Positions 16,501 through 24,429 of a stretch of DNA of 34,785 bases are shown here, piece after piece (positions within the stretch are counted from its first letter, which is position 1; every line of letters starts with the position of its first letter). The position numbers and the translations under genes were made by a program. Location: the IMG/VR virus record IMGVR_UViG_3300048919_000078, positions 1 to 34,785 of that record. The stretch is one strand, 5' to 3'. Below the pieces are notes generated by a model. The model saw only the letters and a program-made list of their open reading frames with translations, was not told where the DNA came from and did no database searches. The DNA is from a virus.

Positions 16501-17586
16501 TTAAACTTCGTCGGTGTGGATGGTGGTGGTGACTTTCAGCAGCACCGTCGCGTTCGGGTCACGCGGCACCATCAGCGGCGCGGTTTGGGTCAGCAGGTAT
16601 TCTTGCGATGGGTCTTCTTCTTCCCAGTTCTTGAAGAAGTATTCCATGGCCTTGTAGCCTGCTTTCTTGTCCTTGATCGCGCCGAAGCAGCGGGTGCCGC
16701 CCATTGCGTCGCGGGACACGCCCACCACCGAGCCTTGATCGAGGTAATACTTTTGCTTACCGTCGATAGGGCTGATGAAGCGAGTGCTGTCCACCCAGGC
16801 GTCGATTGCGCCTTGGCCGTCAGCGCCCGCGATACGACCCATGTATTCGATGGTGTCCGGGTAGCCTTCAGTCAGTGCGTTGATGCGGGTGACGTTCGCT
16901 GCGGTGACGCCGCCGAAGTTCTTGTCCAGCAGGTCTTTCAGATCGACGCGCTGGGTGAAGTCTTCCCAGGCATCTTGACCGAAAATCCATTCGCGGATGC
17001 GAGCACCCGACTGGCCGTTGGCTTCGATACGCGCTTCCTTGATGTCTTGCAGCGGGGTCGCGGTGGTCTGGTCCCACTTGGCCGCGCCGGACAGCGTGAC
17101 GGTCAGGTTGGCGTTGCGGCGGAAGTCCACCAGCGTTTCAGGGTAGTCTTCGCCCACGATGGTCACTTTGCCGTCGATGGTTGCGCGAGCGGCCAGCCAG
17201 TTGAAGGTGTTCTGCACCTTCTCTTTTTGCTGTTGCAGCAGGTACGCGATAACCGCGTCACGGCGCTGATCGTAGGTCAGGGTGCCACCCAGCGCTTCAC
17301 CGGCCACGCGGTCCATGTGCATCGTGTAGTCAACGATGTCCTTCTGTTTCGAGTAGGCCGGTTTGAAGCGGTCGGTCTCGAAGCCATTCAGACGGCCAGG
17401 GCGACCGGCGACGTTAGGCACGACGAACGGTGCCAGTTTGCGGGTGTCTTCGTACACGCGGTCGAACATGATCCATTCGGTGTCGAAGTTGATCTGGCGC
17501 TGGTACATTTGCAGCCAGAAACGCGGTGCGGTTTTCAGGCGGCGCTGCACGCCATCCAGGGTCACGAGATCATAAATACCAGCCAT
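16501..17586 (-). CDS. Major capsid protein (gpE family)
   Basis: This 361-aa protein belongs to the phage major capsid E family (lambda gpE like). Its opening MAGIYDLVTLDGVQRRLKTA, then FDRVYEDTRKLAPFVVP and DYTMHMDRVAGEALGG, are typical of the family's N-terminal arm and E-loop region, with LQDIKEARIEANGQSG and RIREWIFGQDAWEDF in the centre. Length agrees with lambda gpE (about 340 aa). I chose the ATG at 17586 because AGGAG precedes it at normal spacing. Open sequence continues upstream to 17724 but would overlap the decoration gene and lacks family sequence. It forms the icosahedral shell with the gpD-like decoration protein upstream. Confidence 0.95.
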   Translation of the reverse strand: MAGIYDLVTLDGVQRRLKTAPRFWLQMYQRQINFDTEWIMFDRVYEDTRKLAPFVVPNVAGRPGRLNGFETDRFKPAYSKQKDIVDYTMHMDRVAGEALGGTLTYDQRRDAVIAYLLQQQKEKVQNTFNWLAARATIDGKVTIVGEDYPETLVDFRRNANLTVTLSGAAKWDQTTATPLQDIKEARIEANGQSGARIREWIFGQDAWEDFTQRVDLKDLLDKNFGGVTAANVTRINALTEGYPDTIEYMGRIAGADGQGAIDAWVDSTRFISPIDGKQKYYLDQGSVVGVSRDAMGGTRCFGAIKDKKAGYKAMEYFFKNWEEEDPSQEYLLTQTAPLMVPRDPNATVLLKVTTTIHTDEV

Positions 17587-17630
17587 GCTATTTCTCCTAA
17601 TTCGTTTGTAAGGTTGTACTGCTGACCGGG

Positions 17631-18017
17631 TTAGATCAGGTGGCCGACGCGCAGGCCCATCGAGCCTTGCAGGCCCAGTTTGCGCAGCGCGTAGGTGTTC
17701 CATGCGGCGGGGAAGTTGACGCATTCGTGGTTGAACTTGCCGCTATCCCAGTACGGCACGTCCTGACCGACTTTATCGATCTGCACGGCGGTCAGGACGG
17801 CCTGTTCCGGCTTGTGGGTGGCCGGGTCGTAGGCGACGATACCTGCCGAGGTCAGCGCGGCCAGCGAGTATTTCGGCAGCGTGGCTACGTTCGATTTGGC
17901 GCTGTCGGTGATGACCGGCGTACCGCCGATCCACAGTTGGAACGCAACGCGGGAGCCGACCTGTTCATACGCGGCCAAGTCCTGCTTCGGGTCCAGGGGG
18001 AGTTTATCTGCTGCCAT
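17631..18017 (-). CDS. Head decoration protein (gpD family)
   Basis: This 128-aa protein belongs to the lambda gpD family of capsid cement proteins. Features are the acidic, flexible start (MAADKLPLDPKQDLAAYEQV), GIVAYDPATHKPEQAVLTA in the core, and a hydrophobic end (NTYALRKLGLQGSMGLRVGHLI). Trimers bind at local threefold axes of the expanded capsid and stabilise it against DNA pressure (known for lambda). It is flanked by the protease-scaffold and major capsid genes in the lambda order. TAGGAG precedes the ATG at a good distance. Confidence 0.9.
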   Translation of the reverse strand: MAADKLPLDPKQDLAAYEQVGSRVAFQLWIGGTPVITDSAKSNVATLPKYSLAALTSAGIVAYDPATHKPEQAVLTAVQIDKVGQDVPYWDSGKFNHECVNFPAAWNTYALRKLGLQGSMGLRVGHLI

Positions 18018-18062
18018 GGTGTATCTCCTATTGAGTTAGGCTGCGGTTGTTTGAATGCCTGA

Positions 18063-18500
18063 TTAGGCGACTTTGTTACCGGTCGCCATCGTGTAGTTCT
18101 TCAGGATGTCGGCCGATGCGTCTTGCTGCTGATGCTGCGCGGCGTTGTCGGCACCGATGCCTGCGCCGCCTTCCTTGTTCATAGCCTGCTCGAACTGGTT
18201 GCCGCCTTTGGCCTTGTCCTTGCCGGTGTTGTCGCCGCCGCCGTCCTTGCCAGCTTCTTCCTTGCCAGCTTCGTCGCCTTTGGCGGCTTCGACGGTTTCT
18301 GCTGCGGCCACGGCCAGCATGGCTTTAGCATCGGCCAGCGACATGCTGGTGTTCAGCGCGAGGTGGGTCGCCAGCTTGGTCTTGCCTTTGGCTTCGTCGC
18401 AGGACAGGATGCCAGCGCAGCGTTCGCGCTCGGCCTTTTGAACTGCTGCGGTATCGACCGCTGCTGCCGCATTGTCGCCTTTGTTTTCAGTGCCGCTCAT
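18063..18500 (-). CDS. Internal in-frame start for capsid scaffold (Nu3-like)
   Basis: Within the protease gene an ATG at 18500 (residue 310) begins MSGTENKGDNAAAAVDTAAV. It is preceded on the minus strand by AAGGAG exactly 6 bases away (18507-18512), a better ribosome site than many true starts here. The product would be 145 aa, consisting of the whole scaffold part of the fusion, rich in Ala, Lys, Glu and Gln. Lambda makes Nu3 in the same way from the 3' end of gene C. The nested product would be made in excess over the protease and guide shell assembly. Confidence 0.75.
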   Translation of the reverse strand: MSGTENKGDNAAAAVDTAAVQKAERERCAGILSCDEAKGKTKLATHLALNTSMSLADAKAMLAVAAAETVEAAKGDEAGKEEAGKDGGGDNTGKDKAKGGNQFEQAMNKEGGAGIGADNAAQHQQQDASADILKNYTMATGNKVA

Positions 18501-19427
18501 AACTTGCTCCTTCGGTTGGTCATTGGTTTTGGCGAGTTCACCATCGTCATCAGATTCGGTGTCGTCGTCGATAATAGATTGCAGCGCCACGGTCGGTTCC
18601 GCAATCGCATGAATCAGGCCGAGTTCCAGTGCGTCGTCGGCCCGGTACGTGCGAGCCTCGGTATCATAAACGACCTTGGAATCCAGGCCCATGTTTTCCG
18701 ATACGACTGCGACGAACTTGGCGCGGGACTTGTCCACGTTCTTCTGGAGGTCGGCCTTCACTTCCTTGTCCAGCGGCTCGTACGGATTGCCGTCCACCTT
18801 GTGATCACCGCTGTGGATGAACGTCACAGCCATGCCGATCTTCTCCAAGAATTTCGACATATCGACGTGCATGCAGACGACGCCCACCGAGCCGATGCCT
18901 GCGCTCGGAATGGCGATCACCTTGTCCGCTGCCGAGGCGACGGCGTAGGCCGCGCTGTAGCAGTTGCTGTCCACGTAGGCGACGATCTTTTTGCCTTGGC
19001 CGCGATTGGCCGCGATCTGCGCCGACAGTTCAAAGCAGCCTGCCGCTTCGCCGCCGAACGAGTTCACGTCGAACAGGATGGTCTGCACTTCATCATCCGC
19101 CATGGCGGCGTTCATCTGCGAGCGGATGAAGTTGTAGCCGGTGACGAAACCCCACGAACTGCCGAAGCGGTTCAGCAGGGTTCCGTGGACCGGGATGATC
19201 GCCACGCCGTTCGCAAACGCGAAGGGCTTGTTCTGCTCGCGGCGGCTGAAGCCATACGCCTCGCACAGTTCATGGCGGCGCTGCTCCAGCTTCTGCTGCT
19301 CGACATCGACGTTGGCCGACATCATCAGCATCATGTCGTTGGCAAAGTTCTCGCGGAACGCCGACGCGATGAAGTTCTCGCGCAGGTTCATCCGAGTAAG
19401 TGCGCTGCGCGCTGCGTGCTCGCTCAT
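18063..19427 (-). CDS. Head maturation protease with C-terminal scaffold (S49 family, gpC-like)
   Basis: This 454-aa protein combines a ClpP/SppA-type S49 peptidase with a scaffold region, as in lambda gpC. Residues about 70-270 are the peptidase: VHGTLLNRFG, FDVNSFGGEAAG (oxyanion region), then the probable nucleophile S158 in NCYSAAYAVASAAD and the probable general base K210 in GDHKVDGNP, 52 residues apart. From about residue 290 the sequence is Ala/Lys/Glu/Gly-rich and flexible, fitting a scaffold. An internal start at residue 310 has its own ribosome site (see nested feature). Active in the prohead, it would remove the scaffold before DNA entry. The start overlaps the portal stop as TAATG and follows AGGAGG. 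Confidence 0.9.
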   Translation of the reverse strand: MSEHAARSALTRMNLRENFIASAFRENFANDMMLMMSANVDVEQQKLEQRRHELCEAYGFSRREQNKPFAFANGVAIIPVHGTLLNRFGSSWGFVTGYNFIRSQMNAAMADDEVQTILFDVNSFGGEAAGCFELSAQIAANRGQGKKIVAYVDSNCYSAAYAVASAADKVIAIPSAGIGSVGVVCMHVDMSKFLEKIGMAVTFIHSGDHKVDGNPYEPLDKEVKADLQKNVDKSRAKFVAVVSENMGLDSKVVYDTEARTYRADDALELGLIHAIAEPTVALQSIIDDDTESDDDGELAKTNDQPKEQVMSGTENKGDNAAAAVDTAAVQKAERERCAGILSCDEAKGKTKLATHLALNTSMSLADAKAMLAVAAAETVEAAKGDEAGKEEAGKDGGGDNTGKDKAKGGNQFEQAMNKEGGAGIGADNAAQHQQQDASADILKNYTMATGNKVA

Positions 19428-21091
19428 TATTTGCTACCTCCTTTTTTCGTGGTCTTGGTTGCGGTGTCGCCATTATCGTCCTGCTGATCCGCGCCATCAC
19501 CGTTTTCACCCTGACCGCTACCGCTGCCGCCCGGCTTCGCGCCGCTCGTGTCGAAGGTCAGGCCCAGCTTCTCCATCAGCTTCTTCTCACGAGCCTGCTG
19601 CTTGAATACGCGGCGGAAGTCGTCGCCCAGTAGTGCCACTTCCTTCTGGTAGGTGGACAGGCCAGCGTTGATGCGCATGATCGCGGCTTGCGTTTCCTTG
19701 GTCTCGTCGATCTGACCGCGTGCGGCACCGATCCATTCGCACGAGCACAACGCCTCGCGCATGTACGGATCGTAGAAGTCGAAGTTTGGCGGCAGCGGGA
19801 TCACGCTGTCGTCGCGGTTGATCTCTTCTTCCAGCCAGCAGATGAACATCATCGTCGCCTGCCGGTCGGCCACGGTCTTCTTCCGCGCCTGCATGAACTT
19901 CCATGTCTCGGCCATGCTGGCGCGTGCGCTGGAGTAGTTGGTCTTCGAGTAGTCTTTGCTGAACTGCTCGTAGGACATGCCCAGCGGCGCGGCGATATGG
20001 CGCAGCATCGACTCTTCAAAGCCGGTGCCGATGCCGCCCGGCGTCGCGGCCGACTTCAGGTTCAGCTTCGTGCCTGGGAACAAGTGCGGCATCTTCACAC
20101 CGTCGATGCCGATCTTGTCCGTGGCGTTCACGTACTCGGTCAGGCCGTTCATGTATTCCTTGAGCATATTGGTGAAGCCACCACCACCAGCGCCCATGGA
20201 TTGAAAGATCGCTTCGGTCGGCAGTTCGGATTCGATGGCCGCAGCGTAGGTCGCGTTGACCACGGCGTTCTGCAACACCACGTCGCTGAACTTCTTCGTC
20301 ATCTTCATCTGCTTGAGTACCGACACCATGTCGCTGATGCCGCGAGTCTGGTCTGGTTGCATCGGCTCTTTGATGTGGATGACCAGTCGTCGGCCCCACT
20401 TCGTCTGTGCCGGTACGCGCTTCCACTGCGGCAGATCGCCGGACCAGAATTCACCTGGGAAGGTCGAGCGAATGTGGAAGGCAAGCGGCTTGCCGTACAA
20501 GTCCTTCTCGACGCCACGCGACAGGCCCGGCTGGTCCGCGATGTTATTCGGGTTGCACAGGCGCGTCGGAGACACCGACTGGAACGCGGTACGGAAAGGC
20601 CGGTTCGCTTTCGGCAACCACTCCGTCGTCGCCAGCACCTCGCCGGTGAAGCCGAAGCCGACCACGCCCAGGCGGATGATGTCGGTGAATGTCAGCGTGC
20701 CGCCAGCGTCGAACCAGCACTCGGTGGAGTCGGCCATCAGGTTGAAACGCGACTCGACGATCTGCGAGAACTTGTCGGCCCACTCTTCGGTTGCGCCGAG
20801 TGCTTCCCAGTCCGGCATCGAGATCAGGCGGAACTGCGTACCCACGATTGAGTCGCGGTGCGTGTGCATCGCGCCGGTCAGGAAACCATCGTTCTGCACG
20901 CTGTCCCGGCTGCGCGCATCCATGATGTCTTTGCGGCCGTTGATCTGCGAGTCGGGAGAAATGATTGGAGGATTCCAGCGCAGCATTTCGGCAGACGTGC
21001 GGCTGGCCCCTTCGAGGCCACCACCCATTGCGTTCTGCTGGACTGGCGCGATGGCCGTCGTTACGGCCGGGATTTGTTCTCGTTTGCCCAT
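19427..21091 (-). CDS. Portal protein (lambda gpB family)
   Basis: This 554-aa protein belongs to the lambda-type portal family. It carries LEGASRTSAEMLRWNPP near the N-terminus, ARSRDSVQNDGFLTGAM, and, further on, IHIKEPMQPDQTRGISDMVS and FTNMLKEYMNGL, with GMSYEQFSKDYSKTNYSSAR in the stem region; all are typical of gpB-like portals. The last 40 residues are Gly/Asp/Lys-rich and likely disordered. A dodecamer should occupy one capsid vertex and serve as DNA channel and terminase dock. The stop overlaps the protease start as TAATG, and the gpW-like gene is 6 bases upstream. Confidence 0.95.
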   Translation of the reverse strand: MGKREQIPAVTTAIAPVQQNAMGGGLEGASRTSAEMLRWNPPIISPDSQINGRKDIMDARSRDSVQNDGFLTGAMHTHRDSIVGTQFRLISMPDWEALGATEEWADKFSQIVESRFNLMADSTECWFDAGGTLTFTDIIRLGVVGFGFTGEVLATTEWLPKANRPFRTAFQSVSPTRLCNPNNIADQPGLSRGVEKDLYGKPLAFHIRSTFPGEFWSGDLPQWKRVPAQTKWGRRLVIHIKEPMQPDQTRGISDMVSVLKQMKMTKKFSDVVLQNAVVNATYAAAIESELPTEAIFQSMGAGGGGFTNMLKEYMNGLTEYVNATDKIGIDGVKMPHLFPGTKLNLKSAATPGGIGTGFEESMLRHIAAPLGMSYEQFSKDYSKTNYSSARASMAETWKFMQARKKTVADRQATMMFICWLEEEINRDDSVIPLPPNFDFYDPYMREALCSCEWIGAARGQIDETKETQAAIMRINAGLSTYQKEVALLGDDFRRVFKQQAREKKLMEKLGLTFDTSGAKPGGSGSGQGENGDGADQQDDNGDTATKTTKKGGSK

Positions 21092-21097
21092 GGTCGT

Positions 21098-21349
21098 TTA
21101 GAAGATGAAGGTTGCAGGACCGCCCGGCATGCCGCCGATTGGGGAGCAGACACCGAGCGCCGATTTCAGCGACATGATGTAGTTGTACAAATCGGTCTTG
21201 CGTGCGGCGGTGAACTCCACACGCTGACCGTTTTGATCGACGACCACGCGGGCGCTAACGCCGGTCATCAGTTGGTGATACGCTTCCTCGGCATCCTTGA
21301 GGCGCGTGGTGTACAGCAGTGCGTCAGCGGGTGACAGAACACAGTTCAT
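21098..21349 (-). CDS. Head-tail connector (gpW-like)
   Basis: This 83-aa protein between terminase large subunit and portal corresponds to lambda gpW in place and size (68 aa in lambda). LYTTRLKDAEEAYHQLMTG forms an amphipathic helix and RVEFTAARKTDLYNYIMSLK the second helix, as in the gpW fold. In virions gpW binds the portal and is needed before gpFII joins. AAGGA precedes the ATG. The assignment is supported by order and pattern. Confidence 0.85.
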   Translation of the reverse strand: MNCVLSPADALLYTTRLKDAEEAYHQLMTGVSARVVVDQNGQRVEFTAARKTDLYNYIMSLKSALGVCSPIGGMPGGPATFIF

Positions 21350-21361
21350 TGCGGTTCCTTT

Positions 21362-23446
21362 CTATGTGAGTGACTGGGCCAGTCCTGCGAAATCGTAGCC
21401 GGATTTTACTCTAGTGCTCAGTGGGGTTTCCCCTTCCGGTGTGCGCACGAAGTCGTTGCTGCATCCGTCGCTCCAGTCGGTCGCCCACGACGGCGGGTTG
21501 TTCCAGTCGATGCTCTCGATGCGCACGTAGCTGGAGACGCACACGCCGATGAAGTAGTAGCCCAAGTCCCACGCCTCGTTTCGCGTGGTGCCGAGGTGTT
21601 CCCACCCCTTGTCGGTGCGGACCTCGGCGCACAACTCGTTGTAATACTCGATGGGGAGCCAGTCGGGGAATCGGTACATGCCCTTGCCCGGCTCGATGCT
21701 GTCCAGGCGACCGTTCAAGTCGTCCTTCAAGATGTTCGAGTTGAGCATCAGCACAGGCACGTCACCGCGTGCTGCCGACTTGTCGTCCTTGCGGCCGGAA
21801 TCGGGGAACGACACGCGGGCGCGTGGCTGGCCGGGCTTGGTCTCACCCTTCAGCAGCACGAAGCGACCGCCGAGGCCAACCGACATCAGGTAGCGCCAGA
21901 AGTCGTATGCGCGGCTCGTGGTGCCTTTCTTACCGCCGCTGTCGCAGCCTGTCATCTTGATGCCCATGACGCGGCCGGTGTCGTCGTCCAGTTCGTACTC
22001 GCGCTGCATCACCTGCGTGACCAGCATCTTCCAGTCTTCGAGGTAGGTGTGCGGACGGCATGGCAGCGGATCGCCGTCGTCGTCGCGCCGCTCGGACTTG
22101 ACGATGTGGAAGCGGTCGATGAACACCATGTCGAACGGCTGGCCCGGCGCAGCGCCTTTGACCTCGACCGCGAAGCCGCCCTGCTGCACGTCCACGGTAG
22201 CGACGAGAAACCGGACGCCCAGCGGCACCTTGCGCACGGCCAGCGGCTCGGCGCGGGCCTTGATGTTTTCCGGCAGGCGAATCTCTTGCAGCGCCTTCGA
22301 CAGATACGGTTCGCCCAGGTCATTGTTGTAGAACTTCTTCAGCGCCTCTTCACTGCCGGTACGCTCGTAGTCGTCCTCGGCGTCGAGGTACATCGTGACA
22401 AGCTGCTTCCACGTCACAAATGCAGCAGCGGTGCCGCGCAGCCAAAACGACGCGATCATGGAGCGGATGCCGCGACCGATGCGCAGGCCGGTCGGCAGCA
22501 CGGCTTCGCCGTCCTTGACCCACATGCCCCACAGGTTCATTTCGTAGCGCTCGTCCTGATGGATCGCCTCGTCGCACTTAGGGCAGTGCATGCGCACGGT
22601 CTCGGCCGCGTCGAGGTTCGACATGCCTTCCTTGCGGTCGTATTGCAGGTGCTTGAACTGCCCCTCGAAGTAGTGATCACAGTAAGGACACGGCCAGTAC
22701 CAGCGGCGGCGATCCCCACGGTTGTACAGACCGATGATGCCGCCGCACGGTGGCGCTTCGTGTGGCGTCTTGGCGATCCACTTCATGTCGGTCACGGCGC
22801 GGGACGGCGAGGACTCAACCAAGCACATCGCGTTCGACTTGTAGGTGGTGGTGCGCTTCGCCGCCAAGTCATACACCTCGCCGTCGCCGCCGATATCGTC
22901 GTCGATACGGTCACGGTCGGTGATCACCACGCGGCCGATTGGCTTACCGGCCACCTCAGTCGGCGTCGGCCACGAGATCGACAGCAGCATGCCGTTGCGG
23001 TACTGCTTGTCGAACGTGTTGTCGGCCGACGAGCCGGGCATCATCAGCTTGCCGACCTGATCGCTGTAGGTGTTCAGGCGATCCACGCGGCGCATCGAGA
23101 AGTCACGCGCTGCGGTGTTGGTCGGGCAGACGATCATCATGTCCATCGGATCGACGACGACGCTGTAGAGGATCGTGTTGATAATCAGCGCATCGGTCTT
23201 GCCGCACTGCGCCGGGCCGACGAACACAAGGCCGGTGTACTCGGTGGACGCGAACACGTTCATCGGCTCGCGCATGTACGGCACTTTGGAGTTAAGCCAG
23301 TCACCGACATAAGCGCCTGGGCTATTCACCTTGCGGTACTTCGCCGCCGCGTCCGACACCGTGAGGCGTTCCGGTGGGCGCAGCATTTCGGCGGCGTCGT
23401 ACACCAGCGCAGCAATCGCGCCAAATTCTTTCTGGTCAAAGTTCAT
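21362..23446 (-). CDS. Terminase large subunit (GpA family)
   Basis: This 694-aa protein of the GpA family is the motor ATPase and cos endonuclease. It has a Walker A motif GPAQCGKT (residues 77-84), a Walker-B-like RVVITDRDRIDDD (172-184), two CxxC pairs (CPYC, CPKC, about 262-303) that may bind zinc, and in the nuclease half FLVATVDVQQGG and MTGCDSGGKKG with candidate metal-binding acids. GpA enzymes generate cohesive ends, so cos packaging is expected. I chose the ATG at 23446: GGGAG lies 7 bases before it, while a TTG at 23467 would be farther from good spacing. It overlaps the small-subunit gene by 11 bases. Confidence 0.95.
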   Translation of the reverse strand: MNFDQKEFGAIAALVYDAAEMLRPPERLTVSDAAAKYRKVNSPGAYVGDWLNSKVPYMREPMNVFASTEYTGLVFVGPAQCGKTDALIINTILYSVVVDPMDMMIVCPTNTAARDFSMRRVDRLNTYSDQVGKLMMPGSSADNTFDKQYRNGMLLSISWPTPTEVAGKPIGRVVITDRDRIDDDIGGDGEVYDLAAKRTTTYKSNAMCLVESSPSRAVTDMKWIAKTPHEAPPCGGIIGLYNRGDRRRWYWPCPYCDHYFEGQFKHLQYDRKEGMSNLDAAETVRMHCPKCDEAIHQDERYEMNLWGMWVKDGEAVLPTGLRIGRGIRSMIASFWLRGTAAAFVTWKQLVTMYLDAEDDYERTGSEEALKKFYNNDLGEPYLSKALQEIRLPENIKARAEPLAVRKVPLGVRFLVATVDVQQGGFAVEVKGAAPGQPFDMVFIDRFHIVKSERRDDDGDPLPCRPHTYLEDWKMLVTQVMQREYELDDDTGRVMGIKMTGCDSGGKKGTTSRAYDFWRYLMSVGLGGRFVLLKGETKPGQPRARVSFPDSGRKDDKSAARGDVPVLMLNSNILKDDLNGRLDSIEPGKGMYRFPDWLPIEYYNELCAEVRTDKGWEHLGTTRNEAWDLGYYFIGVCVSSYVRIESIDWNNPPSWATDWSDGCSNDFVRTPEGETPLSTRVKSGYDFAGLAQSLT

Positions 23447-24152
23447 CGTCATGCTCCCGTTGTGCAATCTTTACGGCGCGCTTCAACACGCGAGGATCGT
23501 GCTGGCCGACAGAAGCCATCGCATCGATCAGGTCCGGCTCGTTCTGGAGCAGCGCCACCAGCTTCTCGGCCATCTGCTCGGCCAGTTCGCTCACCGGAAG
23601 TTCCACGTCCTTCTCCTTCTTCGGCTTGAACGAGTTGCGCACCTCGGCGTACAACTGCTCCAGCATCGTGTCGCCAAGCTGCTTGACGATCCTGCGCTGC
23701 TTGTCGCTCAACTCAGCCTGCATATCCACCGTGTCGCACATCAGACGCACCGACATCTTCATCAGCTTCATCAGCGCGCCGATGGTGCCGACTACGCGCT
23801 CGGTCGGCCACAGGTCGCCGTCCGCTTTCATAACTTCCTGTCGAGCCTTGATCGCGGCCCAAAACTCGCGGGCCAGCGCCTTCGGCAGATCGGCCGGGTT
23901 CATGCGCTTGATGTGGGTTTCGATGTCGCCTACAGGCTTCACGAGGTACGACGCGGCCACGTCGAGCCGCCATGTCTCGGTGCCGTTGCGCGAGCCGGTG
24001 GCAGGACAGCCGTGAAGCTTCTCGACGAGCACGCGGTGATCCATGCGGAAGGCGATGGACAACTGCGACAGGTTGAGGCCGTCGTAAAGCATTTCGCGTG
24101 ATTCTTCGTCCAGCGAACTGACACGACGGCGTGTGGTGTGCTGTGATGGCAT
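23436..24152 (-). CDS. Terminase small subunit (Nu1/DUF1441-like)
   Basis: This 238-aa protein starts at the ATG at 24152, which overlaps the stop of the HTH gene as TAATG. It contains an N-terminal winged-helix-like part (LSQLSIAFRMDHRVLVEKLHG, about residues 28-48), as in Nu1/DUF1441 small terminases, then a helical part (TETWRLDVAASYLVKPVGD) and a long helical C-terminus (KALAREFWAAIKARQEVM). It should recognise the packaging site cos and recruit the large subunit. Longer open sequence upstream to 24383 lies in the terminator and HTH gene and is not coding. Overlap with the large-subunit gene is 11 bases. Confidence 0.85.
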   Translation of the reverse strand: MPSQHTTRRRVSSLDEESREMLYDGLNLSQLSIAFRMDHRVLVEKLHGCPATGSRNGTETWRLDVAASYLVKPVGDIETHIKRMNPADLPKALAREFWAAIKARQEVMKADGDLWPTERVVGTIGALMKLMKMSVRLMCDTVDMQAELSDKQRRIVKQLGDTMLEQLYAEVRNSFKPKKEKDVELPVSELAEQMAEKLVALLQNEPDLIDAMASVGQHDPRVLKRAVKIAQREHDDEL

Positions 24153-24358
24153 TAGATGCGTTCCTTGATGATTTGTTGCAGGGTACGGCCGGGCAGTCGC
24201 ATGAGGTCCGCGACGTGGTTGGCGTGATACGGTTGAAGCTCGCGTGAGCAGTTGCGGTAGGCGGCGTAGGTCGCGTATGCGATCCCGATTACCTTGCACG
24301 CCTGTGGTGGACCGAGGCCCAGGTGCCGCTCGAATTTGACCAGCGTTTTGTTCGGCAT
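24152..24358 (-). CDS. Small HTH protein at head of packaging operon
   Basis: This 68-aa protein begins MPNKTLVKFERHLGLGPPQA and contains a helix-turn-helix-like segment (QACKVIGIAYATYAAYRNCS) and a second helical part (HANHVADLMRLPGRTLQQII). I recognise this type of short protein from the place just upstream of small terminase genes in several siphoviruses. It is the first gene of the structural operon. Its ribosome site (GGGGA, 10 bases before the ATG) lies in the right arm of the upstream terminator hairpin. It might regulate late transcription or assist terminase; neither is shown. Confidence 0.75.
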   Translation of the reverse strand: MPNKTLVKFERHLGLGPPQACKVIGIAYATYAAYRNCSRELQPYHANHVADLMRLPGRTLQQIIKERI

Positions 24359-24363
24359 AAATG

Positions 24364-24398
24364 AAAAATCCCCACCTATCCAATGAATAGGGAGGGAT
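24364..24398 (-). terminator. Intrinsic terminator ending the replication operon
   Basis: On the minus strand a 13-position stem (11 Watson-Crick or wobble-tolerant pairs plus two G-U and one mismatch) with loop CATTG ends in five T residues. The left arm is at 24386-24398, the right arm at 24368-24380. It follows the helicase stop by about 30 bases. The right arm also holds the ribosome site of the next gene, so folding and translation of that gene exclude each other. Confidence 0.8.
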
Positions 24399-24429
24399 CG
24401 TAACAGGCTTCGAGGCTGTCGTGTGGTTT

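Noticed and set aside
16501-17724. Longer major capsid start at 17724
   Set aside because: The first 46 residues are Arg/Pro-rich, overlap the decoration gene and lack a ribosome site; AGGAG marks the ATG at 17586.
21596-23629. Plus-strand frame of 677 codons opposite the large terminase
   Set aside because: The minus strand has Walker A and GpA motifs; the plus frame has none and is His/Arg-rich.
23436-24383. Longer terminase small subunit start at 24383
   Set aside because: It would run through the HTH gene and terminator; the TAATG start at 24152 gives the family sequence.
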